From Parasitella parasitica (taxonomy: Eukaryota; Mucoromycota; Mucoromycetes; Mucorales; Mucoraceae): a DNA stretch of 64,000 bases. The position numbers and the translations under genes were made by a program. A model generated the notes under the pieces. The model ran no database searches. It worked only from the letters and a program-made list of their open reading frames with translations, and was not told where the DNA came from. Below are positions 49,196-60,487 of the stretch, one piece after another (the stretch's first letter is position 1; the number at the start of each line of letters is the position of its first letter). The stretch spans positions 91,403 through 155,402 of the forward strand of contig MU619248.1 of the NCBI GenBank assembly GCA_025201805.1. The letters run 5' to 3'.

Positions 49196-50059
49196 ACCAT
49201 TTTGCATTATCATTTAACTTCTTTGTTTTGTTTTTTTGAAACTCGTGAATAAATTTAGAGAAAATGTGGCATAAAATGTTAACAATTAACATAGATGTAT
49301 ATCGATGTTCTTTGATTTAAAATACCACCACTATTGGCTCCATAGATGACATCAAATCAAGCTCATATCACAACTACAGCGTACGATTCTACATCCCCAC
49401 ACATTACCATTATTCTCGATACAATCTCGCGTAAGGGTAATGATTCTATCCAGGATAATCAGTAAAAAGCTGTGATTTTGAGTTTATTTGAGTGTGACAA
49501 AGCATATCAGCTGCCATACCTTGCGTAAATCAAGTCTGCACACTACCAACCTCCTATGCAATATTCGCCTATGTTACCTCTACCTCTCTGTACAATTTCA
49601 TGTAAGCATGATGGCTGTATCCAGAGTAATTTGAAAAAAGCTGTGATTTTGAGTGGGTTTGAGTTTAACAAAGTACGTTAATTCCCATACCTTACGTCGT
49701 GTCACTAGCTGACAATTGCATCGTTATTTCTTAGCGTTTCTGTTATTCTTAATGTTTTATTATAATTTCTTATCGGCCGTTCTGGTTTAATAGTATACTT
49801 GCATACTACTTGTGTTGATTTAGGATGGTCATTCATTAGGACAATAGAATAATCCTATCGTAGCTATCCTTAATCATGCGATTAGGAAGCTTTCTTCACT
49901 GTTTTAAACTGTGCAAGTTTAGGCTACGAAAACATGAATTTTATTTCACTCAGTAAATTTCGTCTTCATCAAGGCATTTTTGAAACAAAGTGATACTATG
50001 ATCAACTCAACCTTGGCAATCATCACTAACCATTTGTTTACTGGATTCTCCTGTACAAT
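49196..50059. repeat. Non-coding stretch with diverged ~170-bp direct repeat
   Basis: No gene. Two diverged copies of about 150 bp lie in tandem (about 49380-49540 and 49560-49710). Both contain aaaagctgtgattttgagt (49466-49484 and 49638-49656), followed by a ttgag-aacaaag stretch and then ccatacctt(g/a)cg. They may be the end of a transposon or a decayed minisatellite. Confidence 0.6.
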
Positions 50060-51022
50060 TTATGAGCTCTTTAGCGTCCAATCCAGGTTTTCTTCTGACC
50101 AAGCCTTATTTAGAAAGCACTCTTCAATAGGCAAAAAGTGAACATGATGCCTTGTTTCATATCTAAAACATTTTTTAATCAATTCAGCGATATGTATACG
50201 AGGATTGTCCATTATGAAGTAATGAGGGGCTGCATTACTTTTATCCAGACTTGCAACGATCTGCTTTATGAATTCAAGGAAAAGCTCTGAATTCGTACCA
50301 TCTTTGGCCACTTTTGCAGTGAAATCCTCGACATCTTGGTATGATATGGCTGATAGGATGGTTATATTCAGGGCTCCCTTTGTTTTCGTCTTAACAATTG
50401 CGTCTTCTCCTTTCTTTGAATACTCTTTTCCACGAATCAAGTTGGAGTTGAATCCTGCTTCATCAACGAAGATGCAATTCGTCTTGTAGGATATACCAAG
50501 GTCTTGAAGTTTACTGAGAAGTACGATCTGCTTTTGATTACTCCAGGGGAGTTTCTCTTCTCTTCGACTGGCTTTTTTTCTCTTTAAAGTAAAGCCTATG
50601 TTTTCATGAATATGTCAGTGGGGTTGTGGAATAGATATTCCGTTTTCAACAAGATCAGGGAATCTCTTTAACAACCTGTTCTTCGGGATTCCTTATGTCA
50701 ATTGACAGTCTTCGTCCAATATCTCGTCTAGGAATTCGGAATGCTCCTCCCTAAGTTTAACAAGCTTTTCCTTTCTTCCTCTTCTTGGCAAATTTTCTAA
50801 TGTTCCTCGCTCAACATAACGCTCAATAATACCGTCTACAGTGCTCCAATTTAGCTTGATCAACTTTGCTACTTGTGCTTTGCTTAAATCATCATCGAAG
50901 AATTTTTCAATAATGATTTCTTTTAGGTGCTTATCGATCACTCTATTCTTTCGCTTCTGAATTGGAGATGGGGCTTTAGTCTTCTTGATTGCGTTAGAAG
51001 AGGTTTTTCTAGTGGCTGGCAT
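50060..51022 (-). pseudogene. Tc1/mariner-type (DDE_3) transposase remnant
   Basis: Broken transposase of the IS630/Tc1/mariner superfamily. The N-terminal part (51022-50693) is a helix-turn-helix region (KEIIIEKFFDDDLSKAQVAK, VERGTLENLPRRGRKEKL). The middle (about 50690-50440) is frameshifted. The catalytic part (50440-50060) has ISYQDVEDFTAKVAKDG, YFIMDNPRIHIAELIKK (second Asp) and HVHFLPIEECFLNKAW. The last should read FLPPYSPFLNPIEE; the PYSPFLNP piece is missing by an in-frame deletion. The element is older than the Fanzor copy by its level of decay. Confidence 0.8.
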
Positions 51023-51059
51023 GTTTTTTTTGTTGATAGATATTGGGAAATAGAGACAG

Positions 51060-51360
51060 TATGGTAGAATAAATTTCTTATTTCATGTCTTCATAATAAC
51101 GATCACATTTTTGTAATTCATAGCCATCATCTACGGACGGATTCATAATTAAACTAACACTGCCATCATCGTTATCATAGTCGATTCGTAAGATGTTCAA
51201 TGTTTGAGCCACAATTGCCTTTGCAGATAATGCCTTGTACAACACTTTTTCAAAAATCGGGGAAGTTTTTTCCAATCATTAGGAACCTGGGCCACTCGAG
51301 TTCTTTTGACTCTGTGTACATTGTTCACCGGAACATCCATCCTTAACATCGACATCGTCA
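51060..51360 (-). pseudogene. Unrecognised gene fragment
   Basis: Not recognised. A minus-strand open stretch from 51275 to 51078 encodes EKVLYKALSAKAIVAQTLNI and MNPSVDDGYELQKCDRYYED. In another frame just upstream one reads NNVHRVKRTRVAQVPNDW, so the two are probably one fragment with a frameshift near 51265. It sits between transposon remnants and may be a captured or decayed gene piece. Confidence 0.35.
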
Positions 51361-51995
51361 ATCCTAAAAAATAATAGTTAAAAATCTATACGCACAAACG
51401 AATGTACATGTTCAGAAAATAAAACTGAGCTCCAAACCATATTGCAATAAACAAATTATCTTGACATCTTGAGTTTTACCATCCCCTTCGGGAGCTTCAA
51501 GTCCCTTTCACGAAGCAGCTTTGTATTATTGTCACCAGTGGCCTTTCCAGCTTCTCCTGCACCTAGTTCCAAATTCTTCTTTCATAGTATCATATCTAAG
51601 CGTCTATCCGTTTTTTTTTTTTTCGTTCCAGTTTCTCCTCTCCCTGAGGAATGCGATCTTTGTTCTTTCTCAGGCGCATGGCTTTGGGATGGCTCAGAAT
51701 CGCTTTGACGCGCTCTTCTCATTTGCTACTCTATCACCTTCCTCTACTCCAAGACATCCTAGTGCCCCAATCGCAGATACCCTCATTCTAGATCCTGCCA
51801 ACTGTCTTGCCTACTCTACCTTTCGATTTTCCCAAAATGTAGTCTCTTGGTGGCTACGCTTCCATTTATTGAAGGCAGAAAGAAATTGCTGTGCATTAGA
51901 AACACAAGAGTTAAATCGCTTGGTTTTTGAGATCTGCGCATTTCTTTAATTTGATGAGTATTTATCGCCGTAATCGAAGACTTCGGAAAACGTTT
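51361..51995. other. Unassigned stretch in the transposon island
   Basis: A plus-strand frame spans 51521-51949 (with WWLRFHLLKAERNCCALET) but has no recognisable domain, and its first half is low-complexity Phe/Ser. I make no gene call. Confidence 0.4.
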
Positions 51996-52001
51996 GAATG
52001 T

Positions 52002-52770
52002 TTAAGTAACTGAATGTTTTATACACCAATCTAGATCTGAAATTATAAAGATAAAAGAAAAAAAATAGGATATCATTACATGCACTACACTTTTCGTACC
52101 ATTACAGACGCCAGCGGCAGGATCAATATTTCTGATTACCATAATTAGAGCACCAATTTTCAAATCAATAATATGAGGAGGCAAAGACCCATTTTCGATG
52201 GTGTTGAGTATCTCAACCGGCATTGTCAATTGAAATCATCTTCACAGGCTTGATTACAACTGACGTACGACATTTAAGCCCTTGAATGCACCCCAGGGGT
52301 ATCTCGTTTATCATTTTGACACCTCTGTTTTTGGCCTTCCCAGCAAAGTAATCAAGACTGTTAAGCGCAGTGGCAATATCAAAGAGTATGCTTCTTATCA
52401 AATTAGTCAAAATTATCTCCAGGTATGAGCATCTCCTCAGGAATTTGGATAAAGTCTGAAGGTATGTCTCTGGGGAGAGTAACTGTATGAACAGTACCTT
52501 GACCAACCTGAAGTAGATAATCAGCAAATTACTGATGTTCATTAGCGAGATTTGAAGGAGCCTGTTAAACTCTCATATTTGTACGCAGTTGCATTGAGAC
52601 TCCCAGTAGTGGCCAAAAGCTGGCGTTGTTCAAGCACTCACGAAATGAGCGAATAAACGTTGCTATTAAGTCCTTGCTGATCATTGAGCATTCATCCCAA
52701 ATACTAATTTTGCTCGTTGGATAAATGTTGCTATGTCAGAGAGGGGCAAAATGTCGCACATGCTGTCTTT
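52002..52770 (-). pseudogene. PIF1/Helitron-type helicase remnant
   Basis: Scrambled remains of a PIF1-family helicase as found in Helitron transposons. Reading the minus strand from about 52710: KISIWDECSMISKDLI (Walker B, DEC-SMI), then YLEIILTNLIRSILFDIATA with FAGKAKNRGVKMINEI, then MPVEILNTIENGSLPPHIID and LKIGALIMVIRNIDPAAGVC (the PIF1 PPHxLxLKxG-xxMLLRNLDP signature) followed by NGTK. Several frame changes and stops separate these blocks. No Rep (HUH) domain and no Helitron ends (TC...CTRR) were identified, so the class is inferred from the helicase. Confidence 0.7.
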
Positions 52771-53244
52771 TTTTAAAAGGGCTTGAAATAAAACTTGTTT
52801 AAAAAAAATGATTGTTTACTCCAGCACTTGGCCCAAAAACCTACGTCTTGAACCTGTCGGACCCTAATAGGGGGGTTGGCTATTTACAATTTTCTAGCCA
52901 GAAACTCCTTGATTACTTCAAAAACCTAGAAGGTATCAGCTGGTAGTTTTACGTTTGCCACTTCTTGTTGTCATGGTTTTGTTAACGTTAAAAAGCCAAA
53001 TAATTTGTTAAAAAGGTAATGTTTATTTTTGACGGCCGATAACTGACAATGCAACCCGTTTATAGAGCTGTTGGACAAGTTTAATGGAGAAATATTAAAT
53101 ATTAGATGGTAGAAGATAGGTGTTCTTGATGGTACTTGTGGAGGCATCCTGCCAGAGTTGAAATTTGTTGCAATCGGTCACCATACAATCAGCTGACTTG
53201 CTAGCTGGGGAGCTGGTTCTTCTACACTACTGTCATTCTGCAGT
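52771..53244. other. Unassigned stretch in the transposon island
   Basis: About 470 bp of AT-rich sequence between the helicase remnant and repeat copy B. No open frame or repeat was recognised. Confidence 0.4.
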
Positions 53245-54110
53245 TTCCGAAAAAAAATTCAAGTAAATGATAAAGGTTATGATGATTTTGATAATATACA
53301 ATATAAGAGTTTCTGGTAGCAAACCTTTTATCTCTTATAAAAGCTAAGAAGTTTCTGAGAGAAGAGATATGTCACCCTAAAAAGGTTTTAAGTGGGGATT
53401 TCCATATTTAGAGAAAAAGAGTAATTCCATCAATTTGTTTCATTCGTAGTGAAAATATTGAGAATGTGTTGTGAAATAAGCTATTTGCATCATATCTTAA
53501 AGTTCAAAATAGTCTTAAAAAAGGTTACGGTTGCCTATTGACAAACATCTGAGATTCTGGGTGTAAGTATGTCTGTTGACTTTGGATCTAAAAGCTTTAA
53601 ATGGATTCAGGAGTTTCATAATTTTCTATATAGATAATTTTTTTTTATGAATGGGTGTGTTATCTTGGTGGCAGATTGTTTCCTTTTCACTGGCATTTTC
53701 TTATACTTTTATTTGACCTGGCGTCTTCTAGTGTAGAAGGTCTTGCCAGACAAGTACCAAGCTAAATCCTAAATATCCAGTTGCGCAATAAAACAGCTAG
53801 TCAAGCCTGTGCCATCTTTTCCATAATATTGGAATGGTTCAAAAGCGTGTAAAGCCGGCATAGATTTTAGGCGTCTGATTTTCTTTCTGTTTTGGTCTAC
53901 GCGGACTTCAGTGTGTTATTGTCAGAAAAAAGACAAAAACTGTAAGAAAACAATGTTTAGCGATTTCAAATACAAAAAAAAGTAATAAAAAGTGATGCAT
54001 TAGACTGTAAGGCATCTTTTGATTACATACTTTCATAGCTTAGAGCAATTTTTTGTACCTTTTAAATTGACGTCAGATGAAGGTAGCGACTTTTCTGACT
54101 TGTTTCGGAA
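53245..54110 (-). mobile_element. Decayed Tc1/mariner-type copy B
   Basis: Inverted homologue of copy A at the left edge (1-860). Blocks of close identity include the stretch around caatctgccacca, the aatattatggaaaagatggcac segment (in reverse complement) and the gtcagatgaagg-type outer end. The region encoding the YSPFLNPIE signature in A is deleted here by about 40 bp. Its 3' end faces left, while copy C faces right, so B and C form an inverted pair around about 1.3 kb. Confidence 0.75.
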
Positions 54111-55394
54111 AAGTATATTCGAAAATCGGAGCGTGAGATCGTCAGGCCAGGTAAAGACATGCAAGTACTACCATTAGGAAGCCAAGAAGCACACCATTCA
54201 AATAAACTAAGTCAAAATTGTTTTTCTCTTGAATTGGGTAAGCTGTGGCTCCTCAAAGCTAATGCTTTCCTCAAAAAACACTATTTTTTCTTTGATAGCG
54301 GAGATTAAACGTGTCCAAAATCAGGAAAGAAACATTCTTTCAAAAACTCCATTTGGACTATTCGAAAACAAAATTACTACTTTGAGGCAAGATATCATCT
54401 TCTGATATTATGCATACCACGGCTGTCAGTCTATGATAGTAGCTGTATTTTTAGGCACGCTACACGATGGTGTTAATTTTATAATCCCCGTATGCCTATG
54501 GAAGGAATTCTGCCAAAAAATCTCGAAAACAAATTAAGTGAGAAAAGTCAACATTTTGCTTGATCAGAGCGGGTTTCCACTCTTTCATATCATTGAATGG
54601 TCTTTTACGATCATTTTCCTCTAATATATGATATAGTAAAAAGTTGCATTTTTGAGGTCAAAATCGAGGATAATGCATAATCGATGATTTTGGATGTGTG
54701 GATACAAGCAAAAAATCCAAAAAATCCGTGATTTTGCATCGAAAAAAAAATCATGCTCAAATTGCACCAAAATCATATATAATATAGTTTTTTCCCAATG
54801 CATACTATTTTTGGTGTTTTCAGGGCACTTTTGATTATGAAAATCAATCAAAAATGACACATGAGGATAAAGTTCTTGCTTTTAAGCTGTAAAAAATATC
54901 TACTTGGAGGTGATATCACGTCAATATCACTTTTGGTACATGATATAGCTCTATAAAGTAAATGTTTTTGATGCCACAAGTATACCTTTCTTCCTAGTAA
55001 AGTGATAAAACAGGTGTGGCTCTTCGAGTTGGAAGCATTTGACGGATACGTAAAATTTAATGCCTTATTAGCATATGCAGTTTGAAACTTTAATGGTTTT
55101 GTTGTTTAACCATTTTAAGTTCAAATACCTATGCAGTTTTATATACTTGTCAGTTTCAGGTATCTGAAGTACATGTCGATAGTGTTGATAAAGAATCTTC
55201 ATTGTATTGAAAAATGGGATAATAAAAAACCCAAATAGTTATTCATTTAGAAATACTTATTGTTCCTGCAACAAAGGCTGTTGGATTAAAAATAAAATAA
55301 TTCGGGCGAAGCAATTTCGCAGATCATATAAAATGTTCTCTATTCTTGAGCATTTTTAATTTAATATGGAAATCCAAAAATGTACTTGGATATA
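54111..55394. other. Stretch between inverted repeat copies B and C
   Basis: About 1.28 kb, AT-rich. It has a minus-strand frame at 54621-54860 (79 codons) without any recognisable domain. It may be internal remains of a larger element bounded by copies B and C, but nothing shows that directly. Confidence 0.4.
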
Positions 55395-55565
55395 ATACTT
55401 CTTGTCCCCACTTGAAATATTCTTAGGGGGCATTTTTCTTCTCTCAGAAACTTTTCAGCTTTTATCAGAAATGGAAGGTTTGTTATCAGAAACTCGAATA
55501 TACGGTTTATTATCACAAACACCGTGACATTTATCATTTGAACTTTTTTTTTTTAGAAACCCAGG
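55395..55565 (+). mobile_element. Terminal fragment of the same repeat (copy C)
   Basis: Direct-orientation homologue of about 735-850 of copy A, sharing tgtccccacttgaaat and caccgtgacatttatcattt, with an expanded middle. The segment cttctctcagaaact plus agcttttat is an inverted match of copy B at about 53338-53363. Confidence 0.7.
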
Positions 55566-55853
55566 GAAATGATTTACATCTACAGATGCAAGATTACTCG
55601 ATAATTAAAGTGGTTACAAGAGCTTTGCCTCATTATTAAAGACTGTGCAGCAGAAAATTAATAAAGTGCTTGACATTTGCCTATAAACTACTTTGCAACT
55701 TTGATTCTACTACCAATTATTAGTATATCCAAAACATCACACTTAAATGCTGAGTTACCCCCCCCCCTTTTTTTAAAAAAAAAAATGAGTAGGTTTTTTT
55801 TCTTTTTTTCACTTTTTGTCTCTTTATTATTGACAGCGCTCTTTCTATCCTTT

Positions 55854-57637
55854 ATGGAAACGCATTGTATCAAAAGACAAGAACATTCTATGACAGTACC
55901 CGATTCCAAAAGACAACGCACTTGTTCAAATTCTAGCAACCAAGGTTTGATATTTTTTTTATAGAAAACCACCACGCGTACATTATACATATTTGTAATC
56001 TATCTACTTAGATATGGCAACACCAACATCTGATGCGGATAAATCGGACGTTGACATGGCCGATGATATGGAAGTTTCGATGGACGGAAAGGAAGACAAT
56101 GACGAAGATGAAGCAGTAGACAAAGCCGCAGAAAATCTCGAAAAGGGCATCATTGGCGTCCTTGACTCTCCCAAGGTGAAACAAGAAAACATGTGTCAAT
56201 TGGCCTTGATCAAAATTAACTTGGCCCTGAAATTTGTAGATTGCCAAAGCACTTGAAGAATGCAAAATTTTAGTTATCGGCGCTGGCGGTTTAGGCTGTG
56301 AAATCTTAAAAAATCTTGCATTGACAGGCTTTAAAAAGCTTCATGTTATTGATATGGACACAATTGATTTAAGCAATCTTAACCGCCAATTTTTATTCCG
56401 GTAAACCATTTTTAGGGTTTGTACAGCAAAGAAATATTCACTGAGCCGCCTAAACATAGAAAGAAGGATATTGGAAAATCAAAAGCAATTGTCGCAGCTA
56501 ACTTTGTCATGAGCAGAGTGCCTGGTGTTGAAGTAGTACCGTAAGTATCCTTTTATTACTTGGCAATAACCGAGTCAGTTAATTATATATCCATTCACAA
56601 GTTATTTTGGAAAGATTCAAGACAAGGATGAGAATTATTATAGACAATTTCAACTAGTTATTTGTGGGTTGGATTCAGTAGAAGCCAGGAGATGGATAAA
56701 TGCCAAACTTGTAGACATGGTAGACCCAGACGACATGCAAAGCTGGAAGCCGTTGATTGATGGCGGCACGGAAGGATTTAAAGGACAAGCTCGTGTTATT
56801 TTACCTACTATGAGCTCGTGCTATGAGTGCTCTTTGGACATGTTCAATAAACCAACAACATTTCCTATCTGCACAATTGCGAATACACCTCGTCTACCTG
56901 AACACTGCATTGAATGGGCCTCTGTGTTAGAATGGCCTAAAGTTTGGGGCGAGAAAAAATACGATACTGATGACCCAAAAGACATCACTTGGCTGTATGA
57001 GCAAGCTTCTGAAAGAGCAAAGAAATTCAATATCACAGGCGTCACTTATTCTTTGACTCAAGGCGTGGTCAAGAATATCATTCCTGCTATTGCTTCCACC
57101 AATGCTGTTATTGCAGGCAAGACATTACAAAAGATAAGATTGCATGCAACTAACTATTCGCCACAGCTTCATGTTGTAACGAGGCGTTCAAGTTGGCTAC
57201 AGCTGTAGCCCCTTATTTGAATAATTACATGATGTACACAGGTAATGATGGGGTTTATACTTATACGTTTGAGCATCAAAAGAAGCCAGATTGTGCTGTC
57301 TGTGGTTCAGAATCTATCACTGCCAAACTATATCCTGAAATGACTGTCGCAGAACTGATCGAATGGCTCACAGAAAAGCCTGACATGTAAGCCATTTCAC
57401 ATCAAGTGCTATGTAGATACTAACCCAATGATTTCATACAGACAATTGAAGAAACCTAGCCTCCGTACAGCATCAAAAACGATCTACATGCAAGCGCCAA
57501 AGGCTTTAGAAGAAGCCACTCGACCAAACCTTGATGGATTTATCAGTGACTTTATCGAAGATGGAGAATTCGTTACTGTCACAGATGCCTCGCTACCTGT
57601 CAGTCTTCAGTTAAGAATCATTTTTTTACTTCCTTGA
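55854..57637 (+). CDS. UBA3: NEDD8-activating enzyme E1 catalytic subunit UBA3
   Basis: Catalytic half of the NEDD8 E1 (with ULA1/NAE1), charging NEDD8 for transfer to UBC12 and cullins. The adenylation domain has [38 protein letters not shown] (catalytic Arg and Asp) and [39 protein letters not shown] holds the active-site Cys region. ASTNAVIA joins [12 protein letters not shown] across a 50-nt intron (57117-57166) that begins GC, not GT: a GC-AG intron. The C-terminal ubiquitin-fold domain ends [11 protein letters not shown]. The N-terminus is extended and acidic compared with other UBA3 proteins, and the usual RSGPF segment is not recognised. Seven or more introns. Confidence 0.93.
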
Positions 57638-57859
57638 ATAAACAACAACTTGAAAAAATAAGGCATACAGTGTTCCAGCCCACTCTTGGAGTCTGAGAGA
57701 ATTACTCAACTACTAGTTCAATGCTACAAAACGATTGTTGATGATTTCAAAGCGGTCACCGTTAAGCCACTACATGTTTGATTTCTTTTCCTTCAAACTA
57801 CACTACTTTAACTTTTTTTCTTTTTTTTTTTTTTTTTTCCTTCAATCACAGTACTCATT

Positions 57860-60487
57860 ATGCCCGGGTTTGTTTTGGAAGAACCGTTCCCTTTAGCTCG
57901 CTTTCACACCACTGTTGGAGAAAGTGATGGGAAGCACTTTGTTGTAGGACTCGATTCCCTGGAAAGCACATTAAACAACAGCTCTTCTGAACCTCTTGAC
58001 GATGTTGATTTCGTTGCCATCACTGTCCAAGGTGAAGGCTTCAAAATATACAATGTAATTAAAATAGACACTCTACCGATATCTTGATCTAACACACCTT
58101 ATTTACAGACTACGGATCAGAAATGCACCAAATCTTGGACCACACCACCGGGCATTGCCTTTGTTGGACCTGCAACCCACATCGATGGCGGCAGAGACTC
58201 AGACGCTGTTGACTATACATATACTATTGTTGCATCAGGCCCTGATGTTGCCAAGGATGAAGAACGTAAGACAATTTGGCTATGGAAAAATACTAAAACG
58301 GATGACAACGAGGAAATCGATAAAACTGTCAAAACTGTAAGATCAGACTATATTTTGCGTGGCGATTGTCATTAAAGTTTAACGTTTCTCATCCAGTTTG
58401 ACGAACATCTCAGTGCTATTCATGTGTCACCAGCATTACATTCCCATGTCATCATTGTCAGTGAAAGTGGATCAATTGAACTAGCCACCAAGGACTTGGA
58501 TCGTTTGACGGCTAAGCAAAAGGCACAAAAGAATACCAATATCATTTGGTCTACTGTTTTTGTGACCTCCAATGCACACACTCGTCCTTGCTGTATCCCA
58601 TCTTCCATGGTGCCGTCAATGTCAACTATAGTAGTTACAGTCAGTAATGTCGCTGGATCAGATGTTTACACCATCAAGCTCAACTATGTTAATGTTGAAC
58701 GTAGAAGCATAGATGTCCTCACTAGTATTGATCTTAGCTTGTCAGAAAAACCTGTGGCCTTCACTCTGGACCCAACTGATGGCCGCTTAACCATTTTGGG
58801 CGCTGCTGGAAACTGGACTGTTTGGCGCATGCAGTTGAAGCATAGCTCTTCAAAGAAGATCTCTGGCTCTCTGAATGAACATTTGTCCATTCAGCTCAAC
58901 GGTTATCGCTTCCAAGACGAAGTTTTAGGCAATATTGCTTCTGTCACGCCATTATCTGATAGCTACGTCGCCATGATTGCACCTCGCACGGCTAAAAATG
59001 GGCAAGTCGAACATGTTGTTAGTGTTTGGGATGTTAAATACGGTACTCTCCAAGCCGAGCAATTGATCAAAATGACCGAAAAGAATACTTTCAATAAGGA
59101 TACATGTGTTTACAAAATTGCTGTACTGTCCAACTCCCATTTAGCCATTACTGTGTCTTCTATTGCCACCAAATCTACAAAAAAGAATAACAAATCTTCC
59201 AAAAAGATGGTCGACACAAATTCTGTCGTTATGCTGTGCCCTTATTACAGTGAACCTGTCTCATTAATGGCTGCTATGGGCAAAATGAAGCAAACTGTCG
59301 AATTTATGGGCATCAATAATGAAATTACCTCAGACGAGAATATCGGCTATTCTCGCAGTGGAAATGAAACCGTTAGCCGCGATTTTGCTTTCCATCCCGA
59401 CGAAGATTCTGATGTAGTTTATGATAAATGGGTGTCCAGATTAGAGAAATATCAAAAGCAAGAAACCAACAGTTTATCCAAGTTAATGGCTGATGATATC
59501 TCTGGCGAGGATTTCAGTAAAATTTTTTTTGATCATGTCAATGTCAACATCAATGCTAAAATCGCAGAAGATACTACTATGAGGGAGGCATCCTCGGATC
59601 TTGTTCACGCAAAGACTATGGAGTACCGTCAAATCATGGAATCACGATTTGCCAATACTAAAAAGGCAGACATAGAATTATCACAGTTTTTTATATCAAG
59701 CGTCATCACCAAATGTTTCCAACATGATCAAGCTAAATTCTGGCCAGTGGATGTGATTTTATTTTTATTGTCAAGGTCATTACTACGTAGCAACTATTCA
59801 GATAAAGGAATCATTAGTTCTTTCTTGGAAAGAAAAAAATGGGCTCTCATTCCTATCGTCTTGGAGAAAGTTCACGATATTCCAGAAAATGATTTGGTGA
59901 CGCTCATCAAGGCTTTAATCGTTCTGTACAACAGCGAAGACGAATGGAAGGCACGGTTCAGCTCATATATGAAAATGATTGTAGATGCCCCCAGAAACGA
60001 TATATTTTTACAGCAATCTTTAAAACGGATCAATGCTGCTGAATTACCAACTATTCTCGAAACGATTGTCAATTGGCTAAAGGACAAGTCTTCCAATCTA
60101 ACGAAACGTAGCAATGTATGTTGATTTTAATTTAAAATTTCTACGACTAACACTTGTCTTTGGCAGATTGTTGATTTTGCCAATAGTCTACTGGATATTC
60201 ATTTCCCTACACTTATTTTGGAACCTAAATTACAAGAACTTGCACTTAAACTACGAGGACTTGTTGCTAGCGAGATTGAAGTCATTGATGATTTAGAACA
60301 ACTAAAAAATATTTTGGGTGCTTATGATCGCAAGAATAAGCATGCAACTGCTAAGCGTATAGAGAGACAAACAAGAGAGCAAGACGCTCCTGTTGACGAA
60401 CTGACTAAATTCCGTAAGAAGAACAAGGGTAAATTTGGTGGAGAGCAAGGTATACCAGTCTACAGAGTGGAGGTATTCAGATTCTAG
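57860..60487 (+). CDS. NOL11/Utp8-like small-subunit processome protein
   Basis: Large nucleolar protein of about 820 residues, probably a t-UTP component for rDNA transcription and early pre-18S processing. The N-terminal two thirds look like a beta-propeller (repeated hydrophobic strands, e.g. VAITVQGEGFKIYN, IWLWKNTKTDD, LTILGAAGNWTVWRM). The C-terminal third is helical (FWPVDVILFLLSRSLLRSN, LEKVHDIPENDLVTLIKALI, ELPTILETIVNWLKD). It ends in GIPVYRVEVFRF after a basic RKKNKGKFGG stretch. This arrangement matches NOL11 and the distantly related yeast Utp8. Four introns are visible (about 58055-58110, 58263-58268 context, 58335-58395, 60115-60165). The match is by architecture and short segments only. 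Confidence 0.6.
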
